Assembly (NCBI RefSeq): GCF_007565055.1
Contig: NC_044568.1
Span: forward strand, 40,761,156-40,825,155
DNA: 64,000 nt
Source: Rhinopithecus roxellana
Taxonomy: Eukaryota > Chordata > Mammalia > Primates > Cercopithecidae
Direction of reading: 5' to 3'
Below are positions 30,314 through 41,159 of this stretch, piece after piece. Both the position numbers and the translations under genes were made by a program. The notes under the pieces were generated by a model, which saw only the letters and a program-made list of their open reading frames with translations, was not told where the DNA came from and searched no databases. How positions within the stretch are numbered: the first letter of the stretch is position 1; every line of letters starts with the position of its first letter.

Positions 30314-30591
30314 GGCTGGGCGCGGTGGCTCACGCCTGTAAGCACTTTGGGAGGCCAAGGCGGGCAGATGACTTGAGGTCAGGAGTTCAAGACCAGCCCG
30401 GCCAACATGGCAAAACCCCGTCTCTACTAAAAATACAAAAAATTAGCCGGGCATGGTGGCGGGCACCTGTAATCCCAGCTACTACTACACTCAAACCCAG
30501 GAGGCAGAGATTGCAGTGAGCTGAGATCGTGCCATTGCACTCCAGCTTGGGCAACAAGAGTGAAACTTCGTCTCAAAAAAACAAAAACAAA
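30314..30591 (+). mobile_element. Alu (+) in the SLC38A7 3' UTR
   Basis: Sense copy, shortened at CCTGTAAGCAC and at CTACTACTACACTC. Flanks ATAGGCAGG and AAAGGCAGC. Confidence 0.93.
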
Positions 30592-31514
30592 AAGGCAGCT
30601 GGGTTGTCACTGATGGGCAGCATTTGGGCCTGCCACACTGGCCTGGAAGTTTCCCTTCCAGTCTGGATTTTGTCTGCTCCTTCCTCCTCACCCCGTCACC
30701 TCTTCACCTCCCATCACATTTCACCCTATAGCTCAGTCTGTCCCATGCACATAATTGGGGGCAGAGGGGGGCTCTCTTATCAGCCTCTTCAGCAACACAT
30801 GTCCATCAGGCCTGGCCTCAGTGGCCAGCCACATTGATGTCACATTGGAATTGTTACCCCAGGCAGGGTGAAGAGATAGGCTCTCTCCTCCGCCACCCCC
30901 CTCCCCACTATATTCTTGTTTTGACCACCTCAGCCCCTCAGCGACCCCCTCTCACTTTGGCCAATCCCAGGCACCAATCAGGCTTCCTCCTCCACCTGGA
31001 GCCCCTAGCATTTCCTTGGCCCCTCTTCCCCAAAACCTCTGTACAGGGTATGAGAGGGACCTGCTGCCCAGCCACCCACCACTCAGGGCAGTCTGATCTA
31101 AGAAGCAGAAGCTGGTTGGAGGTTGGCCGGGCTTCTGTCCAGTCTCCAGATGGATAAACTGCCTTTTCTCACATTCCCTCTTGGTGCCTGATCTTCTCTG
31201 CCCACGGGGCCAGACCCACAGTACTGTTTTCTGTCAGTCTCCAGCACAGCACCAAGCTCTGCCAGCACCAGTCCCTGACAGGGCTAGGAGGACAGCCTGG
31301 TCAGCAGGGTTGCAGTCCCCCAGTGCCGTGTTTCGGGGGTTGAGGGATGTAAGTGGAGTCATTGCACAGAGACAGACCAGTCAGGAGAAGAAGCTGGAAT
31401 CTGGCCTCTCGGCCTAACCTCAGGAGCCCCCTCCCATCCTCTCCCCGCTCTCCCTGTCGGGGTACTTCACTGTTTATTTTCTACTTGTGTGTACTCGGGA
31501 AAGCGCAGATGGTT

Positions 31515-31520
31515 AATAAA
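31515..31520 (+). terminator. SLC38A7: Polyadenylation signal AATAAA
   Basis: Canonical hexamer in GGTTAATAAAAGGG followed within about 30 nt by GT-rich sequence. Cleavage is expected near 31530-31540. It is the first canonical AATAAA after the stop codon that is not inside a repeat. Confidence 0.75.
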
Positions 31521-31535
31521 AGGGATTTGTGCTGC

Positions 31536-31990
31536 TGACCTGTGTCCCCTGTGTCTGGTTCTGGGGACAGAGTCCGTGCCACTGCCAGGAGGAAGAAGGG
31601 CTGGGGTAGGAGGTGTAGATGGCATGTCACTGTCTCTGACCCCTGTCTCCGGAATGGCACCACCATGCTCCCTCTACCAAGCAGGGACCTGCAAGTGGCT
31701 CTTGCCACCCCTGCTTTCTTCCACATTCTACCTGTCCTTCTCCAATGACTTAGGAATGTATCGCAGTCTCCAGTCCTGCGACTTCTGCCTTCACTCAAGC
31801 CCTCACTGTGTCTTTCCTGTGCCTTTGTGGTCTCAGACTCTCTCCCTGACTTCAGATCTTGCCAAGAGCTTCAAACTCCTGAGTATCCACCCCCATCTTT
31901 TCAGAGGCCTGTGTTGAGCAGGTCCCAGCTGTCTTGATTTTGGAGCCACCAGTCACCATGCTCAGTGCTGGCAAGAAAACCAGCAAAGGT
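31536..31990 (+). other. Unique sequence downstream of SLC38A7
   Basis: No gene or repeat recognised. The GT-rich downstream element of the poly(A) site lies at its start. Confidence 0.45.
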
Positions 31991-32274
31991 GGTCTGGGTG
32001 TGGTGGCTCATGCCTGTAATCCTAGCACTTTGGGAGAACAGGGTGGGCAGATCACCTGAGGTCGGAAGTTCAAGACCAGTCTGGCCAACATGGTGAAACC
32101 CTGTCTCTACTAAAAATACAAAAAATAGCTGGACATGGTGGTGCATGCTTGTAATCCCAGCTACTTGGGAGACTGAGACAGGAGAATTGCTTGAACCCGG
32201 GAGGTGGAGGTTGTGGTGAGCCAAGATTGTGCCATTGCACTCCAGCCTGGACAACAAGAGTGAAACTCTATCTC

Positions 32275-32316
<42 letters not shown>

Positions 32317-32326
32317 AACAACAAAA
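31991..32326 (+). mobile_element. Alu (+) with very long A tail
   Basis: Complete; about 40 uninterrupted A bases at 32275-32315, then AACAACAACAAAAC. Confidence 0.94.
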
Positions 32327-32334
32327 CAGCAAAA

Positions 32335-32680
32335 CAGACTCCAGCACTGCTCTCAGCCTAGTTATGGGAAGACTGATGCTAAGCAAGCAGTGACACAAAT
32401 ATACACTTCCAAACCGTGATAAGTGCCAAGGAGCGAAAATACGGTGTGTTAGTCTGGGGTCTTGAAGTTGTCTGGGGAGTTGAGGAAGACTTCCTGGAGG
32501 AAGTGATGTTTGAGCTGGCCAGTGACTGATGAGTAGGAATTAGTGAAGAGAGGTGGGGAAACTTTGCCAAGCAATGGAAACTGCATGTGCAAAGGCCTTG
32601 AGCTGGGAGGAATATGACTTCAGGAACTGAAAAGTGGCCAAGGTAGGCAGACATTGTGTGTTGGGAGGGTCTTAAATGAC
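32335..32680 (+). mobile_element. L2 relic (+)
   Basis: AGGAAGACTTCCTGGAGGAAGTGATG, TTTGAGCTGG and CATGTGCAAAGGCCTTGAGCTGGGA are characteristic L2 body sequence. Confidence 0.7.
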
Positions 32681-33009
32681 TCCTCCTTGCCATTAGGGTC
32701 AAGTCTAACCAGCTCATCTCTCACACTTCCCCTCTCTGCTCCAGCCACACTCAAGTGAAGGTCAGGCTCCAACTCCTAGTAAAAGTGGGGGACTGACCTT
32801 GCAAGGAAGAAATACTTCAGAAGGGCTTGAAGGGTAGGTTGGCTTTGGGCTTTGGACTTTGGGCATTAGGCCTAACTAGGGGGCGAATAACTGGAGGTTG
32901 AGTTTCACCTTCTCTGAACAGAAGGAAGGAAAGGATACATCTATGCCAAAGGCATACTCCAGTGCAAACAGCCGAATTCATCCGTTCATACACTTCACTC
33001 GACATCCTC
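32681..33009 (+). other. Unclassified spacer
   Basis: No gene signal or repeat recognised. Confidence 0.4.
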
Positions 33010-33165
33010 ATCCTGGTGTAACAGGTGGATAATGAGAAATTACTTAATGGATACAATGTCCATTATTTGGGTGATGGATACATTAAAATCCCAGACTTCA
33101 CCACTTACGCAATATAGCCATGTAACAAAATGGTATTTGTACCCCTAAAATATATACAAAAAAAA
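33010..33165 (+). mobile_element. L1 3' end (+)
   Basis: ACTTAATGGATACAATGTCC, CCCAGACTTCACCAC, GCAATATAGCCATGTAAC and TGTACCCCTAAAATATATAC are an L1 3' UTR in order. Confidence 0.8.
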
Positions 33166-33483
33166 TTTTTTTTTTTTGAGACAGAGTTTCACTCTTGTTT
33201 CCCATGCTGTAGCGCTCTTCTTACCCAGGCTGGAGTGCAATGGTGAGATCTTGGCTCACTGCAACCTCCACCTGCTGGGTTCAAGCGATTCTCCTACCTC
33301 AGCCTCCCAAATAGCTGGGATTACAGGCACCCACCACCACACCCGGCAAATTTTTGTATTTTTAGTAGATATGGGGTTTCAGCATGTTGGTCAGGCTGGT
33401 CTCAAACTCCTGACCTCAGATGATCCACCCACCTCAGCCTCCCAAAGTGTTGGGATTATAGGGGTGAGCCACTGTGCCCAGCC
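33166..33483 (-). mobile_element. Alu (-) with a 20-25 bp extra segment
   Basis: The head repeats the TCTTGTTTCCCATGCTG / TCTTCTTACCCAGGCTG motif, a small local duplication. Confidence 0.92.
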
Positions 33484-33527
33484 TACAGATTTTTTAAAAA
33501 AGACATCCCCATCCTAATGTCCCAAAT

Positions 33528-33672
33528 ACTCGTAAGCACTTGGTTAATGTCTGTCTCTCCCATTAGACTATAAGCTCTATTAGAGCAGGCCTATGTCTTC
33601 TTTACCCGCCAGCGCTGGTGCCTGGCATGAACGCTCAGTAGTTACTGAAAGAATGAATGAATGAATGAATAG
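33528..33672 (+). mobile_element. L2 3' end (+)
   Basis: TTAGACTATAAGCTCTATTAGAGCAGG, GGTGCCTGGCATGAACGCTCAGTAG and a GAATGAATGAAT end are L2 3' terminal sequence. Confidence 0.75.
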
Positions 33673-33689
33673 CAGCGTTTGTTGAGTTC

Positions 33690-33835
33690 TTATATTGTGC
33701 TGACACTTTACTTGCACAATCATCTGGTCTTCAAATTTCTATGAAGAAGCAAAAGCTAAGAGAAGTTAAATATTTTGCCGACAGTCACACAGGTTGTAAG
33801 ACTGGAGGTAGACGACACTTTTAACTTGCATGAAT
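33690..33835 (-). mobile_element. MIR relic (-)
   Basis: GAGAAGTTAAATATTTTGCCGACAGTCACACAGGTTG is the antisense MIR core. Confidence 0.55.
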
Positions 33836-33848
33836 AGACAAGTGAGCA

Positions 33849-34434
33849 GGCCAGGTGCAGTGGCTCAGGTCTGTAATTGAAACACTTCGGGAGGTGGATT
33901 GCATAAGACCAGGAGTTCAAGGCCAGCCTAGGCAACATAATAAGACCCATCTCTACAAAAAAAAATATGAAAAAAGCTGGGCACAGTGGTTCACACCTAT
34001 AATCCCAGCACTTTGGGAGGCTGAGACGGGCAGATCACTTGAGGTCAGAAGTTCGAGACCAGCCTGGCCAACATGGTGAAACCCCATCTCTACTAAAAAT
34101 ACAAAAATTAGTCAGGCATGGTGGCAGGCGCCTATAATCCCAGCTACTCAGGAGGCTGAGGCAGGAGAATCACTTGAACCCAGGAGGCAAAGGTTGCAGT
34201 GAGCCAAGATCGTGCCACTGCACTCCAGCTTCAGCAACAGCGAGACTCTGTCTCAAGGAAAAAAATATATATATATAGCGCATATCCGTAGTCCTAGCTA
34301 CTCAGGAGGCTGAGGCAGGAGGATCACTTGAGCCTAGGAATTTAAGGTTACAGTGAGCTGTGATTGTGTCACAGCACTCCAGCCTGGATGACAGAGTAAG
34401 ATCCTGTCTCTCAAAAAAAAAAAAAGAAAAGCAA
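33849..34434 (+). mobile_element. Old Alu (+), split by a nested Alu
   Basis: Parts 33849-33974 and 34279-34434; AluJ-like with a deletion near its head. Confidence 0.88.
33975..34278 (+). mobile_element. Alu (+), nested
   Basis: Complete; its tail ends in an (AT)n run, 34266-34277. Confidence 0.92.
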
Positions 34435-34440
34435 TGTACA

Positions 34441-34444
<4 letters not shown>

Positions 34445-34471
<27 letters not shown>

Positions 34472-34631
34472 ACGGAGTCTCGCTCTGTCACCCAGGCTGG
34501 AGTGCTGTGGCTGAATCTCAGCTCACTGCAAGCTCCACCTTCCGGGTTCACGCCATTCTCCTGCCTCAGCCTCCCGGGTAGCTGGGACTGCAGGCGCCGC
34601 CACGTCGCCCGGCTAGTTTTTTTTTGTGGTT
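34445..34631 (-). mobile_element. Alu (-), tail and right arm only
   Basis: Has the 5' copy of target GCAATGTACAAATT (34431-34444) but no left arm of its own; runs into the next Alu. Confidence 0.9.
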
Positions 34632-34936
34632 TTTTTTTTGTTTGTTTGTTTGTTTTGAGGCGGAGTCTCGCTCTGTTGCCCGGACTGGAGTGCAGTGGCC
34701 CGATCTCAGCTCACTGCAAGCTCCGCCTCCCGGGTTTATGCCATTCTCCTGCCTCAGCCTCCCGAGTAGCTGGGACTACAGGCGCCCGCCACCTTGCCCG
34801 GCTAGTTTTTGTATTTTTAGTAAAGACGGGGTTTCACCGTGTTAGCCAGGATGGTCTCGATCTCCTGACCTCATGATCCGCCCGTCTCGGCCTCCCAAAG
34901 TGCTGGGATTACAGGCTTGAGCCACCGCGCCTGGCC
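34632..34936 (-). mobile_element. AluY (-), followed by the other target copy
   Basis: Complete young copy with (GTTT)n tail. GCAATGTACAAATT (34937-34950), the partner of 34431-34444, follows directly. Confidence 0.93.
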
Positions 34937-35024
34937 GCAATGTACAAATTTAACTTCTTCCCAAGAGGACCCATGTTGGGGTTTCCCTGCCACCTCCTGG
35001 GAGTGAGGGTGTTTCTAAGACTTT

Positions 35025-35314
35025 TTTTTTTTTTGGAATGGAGTCTCACTCTGACACCCAGGCTGGAGTGCAGTGGCACAATCTTGGCTCACTGCAACCT
35101 CCGTCTCCCGGGTTCAAGCAATTCTCCTGCCTCAGCCTCCTGAGTAGCTGGAACTACAGGCACACACCCCCATGCCCAGCTAATTTTTATATTTTTAGTA
35201 GAGACAGGGTTTCACCATGTTGGCCAGAATGGTCTCGATCTCTTGACCTCATGATCCGCCCACCTTGGCCTCCCAAAGTGATGGGATTACAGGCGTAAGC
35301 CACTGTGCCCGGCC
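35025..35314 (-). mobile_element. Alu (-)
   Basis: Flanks GTTTCTAAGACTTT and TGTTCTAAGACTTT. Confidence 0.95.
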
Positions 35315-35324
35315 TGTTCTAAGA

Positions 35325-35494
35325 CTTTAACATGCATACCAGTGCACACAATTATCACAAATCCACTGGTGGCTCTCCTTGGGCTACAAATTCTGATTCA
35401 CTAGGTCTGGAGTGGGGCCTGAGGTATACATCGCTAACACTCCCAATGATGCCAATGCTCTGGTAATCCCTGGGCCACACTTTTGAGTGGCAGG
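35325..35494 (+). mobile_element. MER5A-type DNA transposon relic (+)
   Basis: ACAAATTCTGATTCACTAGGTCTGGAGTGGGGCC and CTGGGCCACACTTTTGAGTGGC match MER5A (hAT-Charlie) in order. Confidence 0.75.
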
Positions 35495-35504
35495 TGCCTC
35501 GTGG

Positions 35505-35725
35505 ACAGTGCCAAGTCGTTGGCATCAGACAGACCTGACTTGAATCCTAGTGATGCCTCTTAACACTGTGAGAACTCAGGGAGTTACTTCACTTCCCTGA
35601 ACTTCCATTTCCTCATCTGTAAAGCAGGGTGATGATGCCTACTTTGTAGATGCAGACATTATAAATGCAAGGATGATGGCATAATAGTACATATCAGGTG
35701 CCTGGCCGACAGCAGTGACTATGTT
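35505..35725 (+). mobile_element. MIR relic (+)
   Basis: CTTGAATCCTAG, CATTTCCTCATCTGTAAAGCAGGGTGATGATGCC and GGTGCCTGGC in MIR order. Confidence 0.7.
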
Positions 35726-36095
35726 AGTCATTTTGCTGAACTAGAAGGAACAGGGAGTGTGTAACAGCCATTTCTTCCTTTGGTCAGTAGAGGTCACCTT
35801 TGCATAATCTCTGCTCATGAAAGTGGAAACCCTGTGGCCACAGAAGAGACTACAGGCCTCTGAGTCACTGGGGCTCCTGGAGACTTGGCTGCTGCTTGGT
35901 ACATCTGAGTGACACCCATATACTAAGGCAAGGCCACTCTCAGTCATGGCCCACAGCCTGGTGGGGGAATCAGACCAACTGAATAATCACAGATGCTAAT
36001 GTTTACTAGATACAGATACGGATATTATAAACCCAGATTTGGTACTGAAATAATTTGGTAATAATGTTAGGTATGATACAATAAAGAAAATGTCA
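35726..36095 (+). other. Unclassified spacer
   Basis: No gene signal or repeat I can name. Confidence 0.4.
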
Positions 36096-36412
36096 GCTGG
36101 GCACGGTGACTCATGACTGTAATCCTAGCACTTTGGGAGGTGGAGATGGGCAGATCACCTAAGGTCGGGAGTTCGAGACCAGCCTGAACAACATGGAGAA
36201 ACCCCCGTCTCTACTAAAAAAAAAAAAAAAATACAATATTAGCCCAGTGTGGTGGCACACGTCTGTAGTTCCAGCTATCTGGGAGGCTGAGGTGAGAGAG
36301 TCGCTTGAACCTGGGAGGCGGAGGTTGTGGTGAGCCGAGATCACGCCATTGCACTCCAGCCTGGGCAATGAGAGTGAAACTCCATATCAAGACAAAAAAA
36401 AAAAAAAAAAAA
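36096..36412 (+). mobile_element. Alu (+)
   Basis: Flanks AAAGAAAATGTCA and AAAGAAAATATCA. Confidence 0.94.
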
Positions 36413-36566
36413 AGAAAAGAAAATATCAATAGATATGGAGGAAGGCCAGAAACTTTGCAGACAGGAAGAAGGTAGACGCCCTGTCCTCCAAACTGGTCAA
36501 GTTTCCTGGGGGAAACAAACACAAGATTCATCCATTTGATCGTTACCCCATTAAAAACAAAATTGG

Positions 36567-36868
36567 GGGCCCGGCGCGGTGGCTCACGCCTGTAATCCCA
36601 GCACTTTGGGAGGCCAAGGCGGCTGGATCACAAGGTCAATAGGTCAAGACCATCCTGGCCATCATGGTGAAACCCCATCTCTACTAAAACTACAAAAACT
36701 TAGCTGGGCATGGTGGCACAGGCCTACAGTCCCAGCTACTCAGGAGGCTGAGGCAGGAGAATCCCTTGAACCCTGAAGGCAGAGGTTGCAGTGAGCCGAG
36801 GTCGCGCCACTGCACTCCAGCCTGGGCAATAGAGTGAGACTCCGTCTCAAAAAAAAAGAAAAAAAATT
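36567..36868 (+). mobile_element. Alu (+)
   Basis: Complete; AAAATTGG occurs before it and again after the tail, where the next Alu starts. Confidence 0.93.
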
Positions 36869-37464
36869 GGGCTGGGTGCAGTGGCTCACACCTTTAACCC
36901 CAGCACTTTGAGAGGCAGAGGTGGGCAGATCACTTGAGGCCAGAAGATCGAGACCAGCCTGGCCAGCATGGCGAAACCTGTCTCTACTAAAAATACAAAA
37001 ATTAGGCCAGTAATGGTGGTTTACCCCTGTAATCCCAGCACTTTGGGAGACCAAGGTGGGTGGATCCTGAGGTCAGGAGTGCCTGGCCAACATGGCAAAA
37101 CACCGTCTCTACTAAAAATACAAAATAAATTAGCCAGGCCTGGTGGTGTGCACCTGTAGTCCCAGCTACTCGGGAGACTAAGGCTGGAGAATAACTTGAA
37201 CCTGGGAGGCGGAGGTTGCAATGAGTCAAGACAGTGCCACTGCACTCCAGCCTGGTTGAATGTAAGATTCCATCTCAAAAAAAAAAAAAAAAAAATTAGC
37301 CCAGCGTGGTGGTGGTACACACCTGTAGTTCCAGCTACTCAGGAGGCTGAGGCACGAGAATCGCTTGAACCTGGGAGGCAGAGGTTGCAGTGAGTCAAGA
37401 TCACCCCACTGCACTCCAGTCTGGGTGAGAGAGCAAGACTCTGTCTCAAAAAAAAAAAGAAAAA
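36869..37464 (+). mobile_element. Alu (+), split by a nested Alu
   Basis: Parts 36869-37004 and 37295-37464, with AAAAATTAG on both sides of the insertion. Confidence 0.9.
37005..37294 (+). mobile_element. Alu (+), nested
   Basis: Diverged head (GCCAGTAATGGTGGTTTACC); missing a few bases at CAGGAGTGCCTGGCC. Confidence 0.9.
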
Positions 37465-37637
37465 GATGCATTAGTTAAGAGATGCTACAGATAAAACCTA
37501 AAATCTCAGTGACTCAACACCATAAACGTTCATATCTCACTGACGTCACAATCCAATGCAAGTGGCCCTGCTCAGGCACATGGAAGGCTAGGGTGAGGCT
37601 TGGGGCTAGCAGGTGGTTGGTTGAAGATAATACAAAT

Positions 37638-37941
37638 TATCGGGCGCAGTGTCTCATGCCTGTAATCCCAGCACTTTAGGAGGCTGAGGCGGGCAGATCA
37701 CGAGGTCAGGAGATCAAGACCATACTGGCCATCATGGTGAAACCCCATCTCTACTAAAAATACAAAAATTAGCTGGGCGTGGTGGTACATGCCTGTAGTC
37801 CCAGCTACTCGGGAGGCTGAGGCAGGAGAATTGCTCGAAACTGGGAGGCAGAGGTTGCAGTGAGCTGAGATCGTGCCACTGCACTCCAGCCTGGCAACAG
37901 AGTGAGACTCCATTTCAAAAACAAAAAAAACAAAAAAAAAC
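37638..37941 (+). mobile_element. Alu (+)
   Basis: Complete; followed directly by a 43-bp segment also found at 33502. Confidence 0.93.
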
Positions 37942-37944
37942 CCC

Positions 37945-37987
37945 GACATCCCCATCCCAATGTCCCACATACTTGTAAGCACTTGGT
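37945..37987 (+). repeat. 43-bp copy of the 33502-33544 segment
   Basis: GACATCCCCATCCCAATGTC...GTAAGCACTTGGT differs at about 3 positions from 33502-33544; flanks differ. Confidence 0.8.
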
Positions 37988-38039
37988 GTGGGAGTTAGAT
38001 ATGGAGAAAAGCCCGCTGAGCAGAATGCATACAAGCTTG

Positions 38040-38190
38040 GACTTTGGAGACTGAAAACTCAAAGTCTGACTCCCAAGTAATTTCTCCATTGGCTCCTTAG
38101 CTATGTGACCTCAAGGAAGTTATTTAACTTCCTTGGATCGCAATTTCATCAGCTGCAAAAACGGAAATAATATCATCTGATGTTTAGCTT
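38040..38190 (+). mobile_element. MIR relic (+)
   Basis: TGGACTTTGGAGACTGAAAAC, AGCTATGTGACCTCAAGGAAG and TTATTTAACTTCCTTGG in MIR order. Confidence 0.7.
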
Positions 38191-38192
38191 TC

Positions 38193-38950
38193 TCATCTCT
38201 CCAGTTCTCTATTGTTGCATGATAAGCCACCCCAAAACTGAGAGGCTTTAAACAAAAGTTTACTTTCTGTAACGATTCTGTGGGTTGACCAGGATCAGCT
38301 GGATCAGCTGGGTGGTTCTTCTCTTCTGTGTAGTGTTAGAGCTAGAGCTGCAGCCATATGGAGGCTTGCTTGGGTGTACTCACTTGCTGGCTGCTGGCTG
38401 GGAACTCGCCTGAGCTGTTATCTGGAGCATCTGCACATGATCTCTCCATGCGGCTTCAACTTCTCATAATGTGGTGGCTGCATTCTTGGGAGAGTCCCAA
38501 CAGTGGTATGATCTTGGCTCACTGCAGCCTCTGCTTCCCTGATCCTCCCACCTCAGCCTCCCGAGTAGCTGGGACTACAGGGGCATGCCACCACACCCAG
38601 CTAATTTTTTGTATTTTTTTGTAGGGGTCTTTTGTATTTTATTGATGGGGTCTCGCCATGTTGCCCAGGCTGATCTTGAATTCCTGAGTGCAAAGCGATC
38701 TGCCCACCTCAGTCTCCCAAAGTGCTGGGATTATAGGTGTGAGCCACACGCCCGGCCCAACAGTGAGCATTTCAAGAGACCCGGAGAGAAGCATCTTCAG
38801 CTACAGGAGTCCCAGAATGCCACTTTTGTAGCATTCTCTCAGGCAAGCGAGTCACAGGGCCCAACGAGATTCAAGTGGAGAGGAGCTAGGCCCCATCTCT
38901 TCAAGAGAGAAGTGACAAAGAACTTGTGGCCATTGTATCTAGCACATAAT
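38193..38950 (+). mobile_element. Medium-frequency interspersed repeat, family not named, split by an Alu
   Basis: TATTGTTGCATGATAAGCCACCCCAAAAC at the start and GAGAAGTGACAAAGAACTTGTGGCCATT at the end are motifs I know from a common primate repeat, but I cannot name it. The Alu at 38501-38755 interrupts it. Confidence 0.55.
38501..38755 (-). mobile_element. Alu (-) lacking its tail end
   Basis: Starts at CAGTGGTATGATCTTGGC, without T tail or the last 30 bp or so. CCCAACAGTG flanks it at 38496-38505 (overlapping its start) and 38756-38765. Confidence 0.88.
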
Positions 38951-39444
38951 CTGGAAAATATACACAAATACCGGGATCAAAGGGTTTTTGCAAGAATTAT
39001 ATGGAATTTGTAAAAAGTACCTTGCCCATAATGAGGGATATTGAAGAAATAAATGAAAAAATAAATAAATAAACCATTGACTGTTGTTATTCTTTTAAAA
39101 GGTTACATTTGGCATCAAAGAGTACCTTAAGTAAATCAGGATGGGATTCTTTACATAAGAGGATTCACCTCACATCAGTCTAAATAGCAAGCTTCCCTAG
39201 TTCCTGGAAAAGAGGACCTGGGTCGTGTGTCATTTCACTGACATCCCACTAACTATAGCTACACCCTTCACACTCAATGGGGTCTCTTCTGAAGGCCCAA
39301 CGTGGAGAAAGAGGGTCTTGCTGGGAATGTGACTAGTTCCATCTCCTGCAGGGTCAGTGGTTGGACCAGGAACCTGATTCCCAGCCACCAGCTAAAACTA
39401 AGTGACATCCCTTGGGCTTTGGTTGTTGGTCAAAAATGAGAATG
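38951..39444 (+). other. Unclassified intergenic sequence
   Basis: Short (AAAT)n run at 39053-39073; otherwise nothing recognised. Confidence 0.4.
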
Positions 39445-39745
39445 GGGTAGGGTGCAGTGGCTCACGCCTGTAATCCTAGCACTTTGGGAGGCCTAGGTGG
39501 GTAGATCACTTGAGGCCAGGAGTTCAAGACCAGCCCGGGCAACATGGTGAAACCCCATTTCTACTAAAAATACAAAAATTAGCTGGGCATGGTGGCACAC
39601 GTCTGTAATCCCAGCTACTCGGGAAGCCAAGGCATGAGAGTCATTTGAACCCAGGAGGTGGAGGTTGCAGTGACCTGAGATTGCACCATTGTACTCCAAC
39701 CTGGGCGACAGAGCGAGACTCCATCTTAAAAAAAAAAAAAAAAAG
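39445..39745 (+). mobile_element. Alu (+)
   Basis: Complete two-arm copy, 18-base A tail. Confidence 0.93.
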
Positions 39746-39847
39746 TTTTCAAGTCATAGCCTCATCCTCAATAAACCACATTTTACTATGGGAGACAGGG
39801 AACGGGATTCATTTGTTTAAAATAAAATGATTAAGATGATACAAGGG

Positions 39848-40122
39848 GGCCAGGCACAGTGGCTCACACCTGTAATCCCAGCATTTTGGGAAGCCAAGGC
39901 AGGTGAGTCACTTGAGCCCAAGAGTTCAAGACCAACCTGGGAAACATGGCGAAACCTCATCTCTACTAAAAATACAATTAGCTGGGTATGCTGGCAGATG
40001 CCTGTAGTCCCAGCTACTTGGGAGTCTGAGGTGGGAAGATCACCTGATCTTGGGAAGTCAAGGCTGCAGCAGGCCGAGACTGCACCACTGCACTCCAGCC
40101 TGGGTGACCAGAGTGAGACCCG

Positions 40123-40156
<34 letters not shown>
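39848..40156 (+). mobile_element. Alu (+)
   Basis: Flanks GATGATACAAGGG and GGTGATATAAGGG; about 30-base A tail. Confidence 0.94.
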
Positions 40157-40158
<2 letters not shown>

Positions 40159-40437
40159 TGATATAAGGGCGAAGGAGGAGCATGGAATTACACTCTGTCA
40201 ATAAACAGATAAGGAGTGCCAGAGGACTCTGAACTCCTTCCTAGCTCCCTCATGAACAACCTCTGAGCCAGGAGGAAGTCCTACAGTCTCCTCCTCTGAA
40301 AGCCGGGAGCTTCTCCAACCTTTCAGCATTCCCGTTTTTAGATTCCATGGGCTGTGCTTTGGGTTAGTGATCCTATGGCCAGCTCTTGACTTTTCTCTTT
40401 CCAGGTCACCCTGGATTCCACTGAGCCAGTTCATGCA

Positions 40438-40502
40438 CCTATGTATCCATGCATCCATCCATGAATCCATCTGTCCTTCATCCATTCATCCATGTATCTT
40501 TC
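40438..40502 (+). repeat. Degenerate (CATC)n tract
   Basis: Repeated CATCCATCCATGAATCCATC-type units. Confidence 0.85.
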
Positions 40503-40541
40503 TTTATTTACCGCCCCGCCCCGCTCCCCCCACCCTGCCCC

Positions 40542-40835
40542 AAGACAGAGTCTTGCTCTGTCCCACAGACTGGAGTGCAGTGGCGCAATCTCGGCTCACT
40601 GAAACCTCTGCCTCCCTGGTTCAAGCTGTTCTCCTGTCTCAGGCTGTTCTGTCTCAACCTCCCGAGTAGCTGGGATTAATATGTGCACCACCACGCCCAG
40701 CTAATTTTTGTATTTTTACTAGAGACAGGGTTTCACCATGTTGGCCAGACTGGTCTCAAACTCCTGAATTCGTGATTCACCTGCCTCAGCCTCCCAAAGT
40801 GCTGGGATTACAGGCGTGAGCCACCGTGCCAGGCC
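40542..40835 (-). mobile_element. Alu (-) with C-rich replacement of its tail
   Basis: Instead of T, the tail side is CCGCCCCGCCCCGCTCCCCC (40511-40541). A CAGGCTGTTCTGTCTC duplication lies within. Confidence 0.9.
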
Positions 40836-41126
40836 TTTTTTTTTTTTGAGACGTAGTCTTGCTCTGTTGCCCAGGCTGGAGTGCGGGTGGCACCTTCTTC
40901 GCTCACTGCAACCACTGCCTCCCTGGTTCAAGGGATTCTCCTGCCTTAGCCTCCCAAGCAGCTGGGATTACAGGCATGCACCACTATATCTATTTTTTGT
41001 ATTTTTATTAGAGATGGGGTTTCACCATGTTAGCCAAGCTGGTCTTGAACTCCTGATCTCAAGTGATCCACCTGCCTCAGCCTCCCAATGTACTGGGATT
41101 ACAGGCATGAGCCATCACACCCGACC
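40836..41126 (-). mobile_element. Alu (-), directly adjoining
   Basis: Complete copy starting right after the GGCC end of its neighbour. Confidence 0.93.
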
Positions 41127-41159
41127 TAGTCCTAGTTTTGATTCAAGGGTTTTGATTAT

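Larger units (their letters stand above)
29381..31535 (+). other. SLC38A7: SLC38A7 3' untranslated region
   Basis: About 2.15 kb from the TAA to the first convincing polyadenylation signal at 31515. Mostly unique sequence, with a perfect 13-bp hairpin at 30245-30274 and one sense-strand Alu at 30314-30591. The end is inferred from the AATAAA followed by a GT-rich stretch (GACCTGTGTCCCCTGTGTCTGG). Shorter isoforms cannot be excluded. Confidence 0.75.

Noticed and set aside
30314..30591. 3' UTR Alu as a novel exon or RNA gene
   Set aside because: Degenerate sense Alu with two internal deletions; nothing beyond a common UTR insertion.
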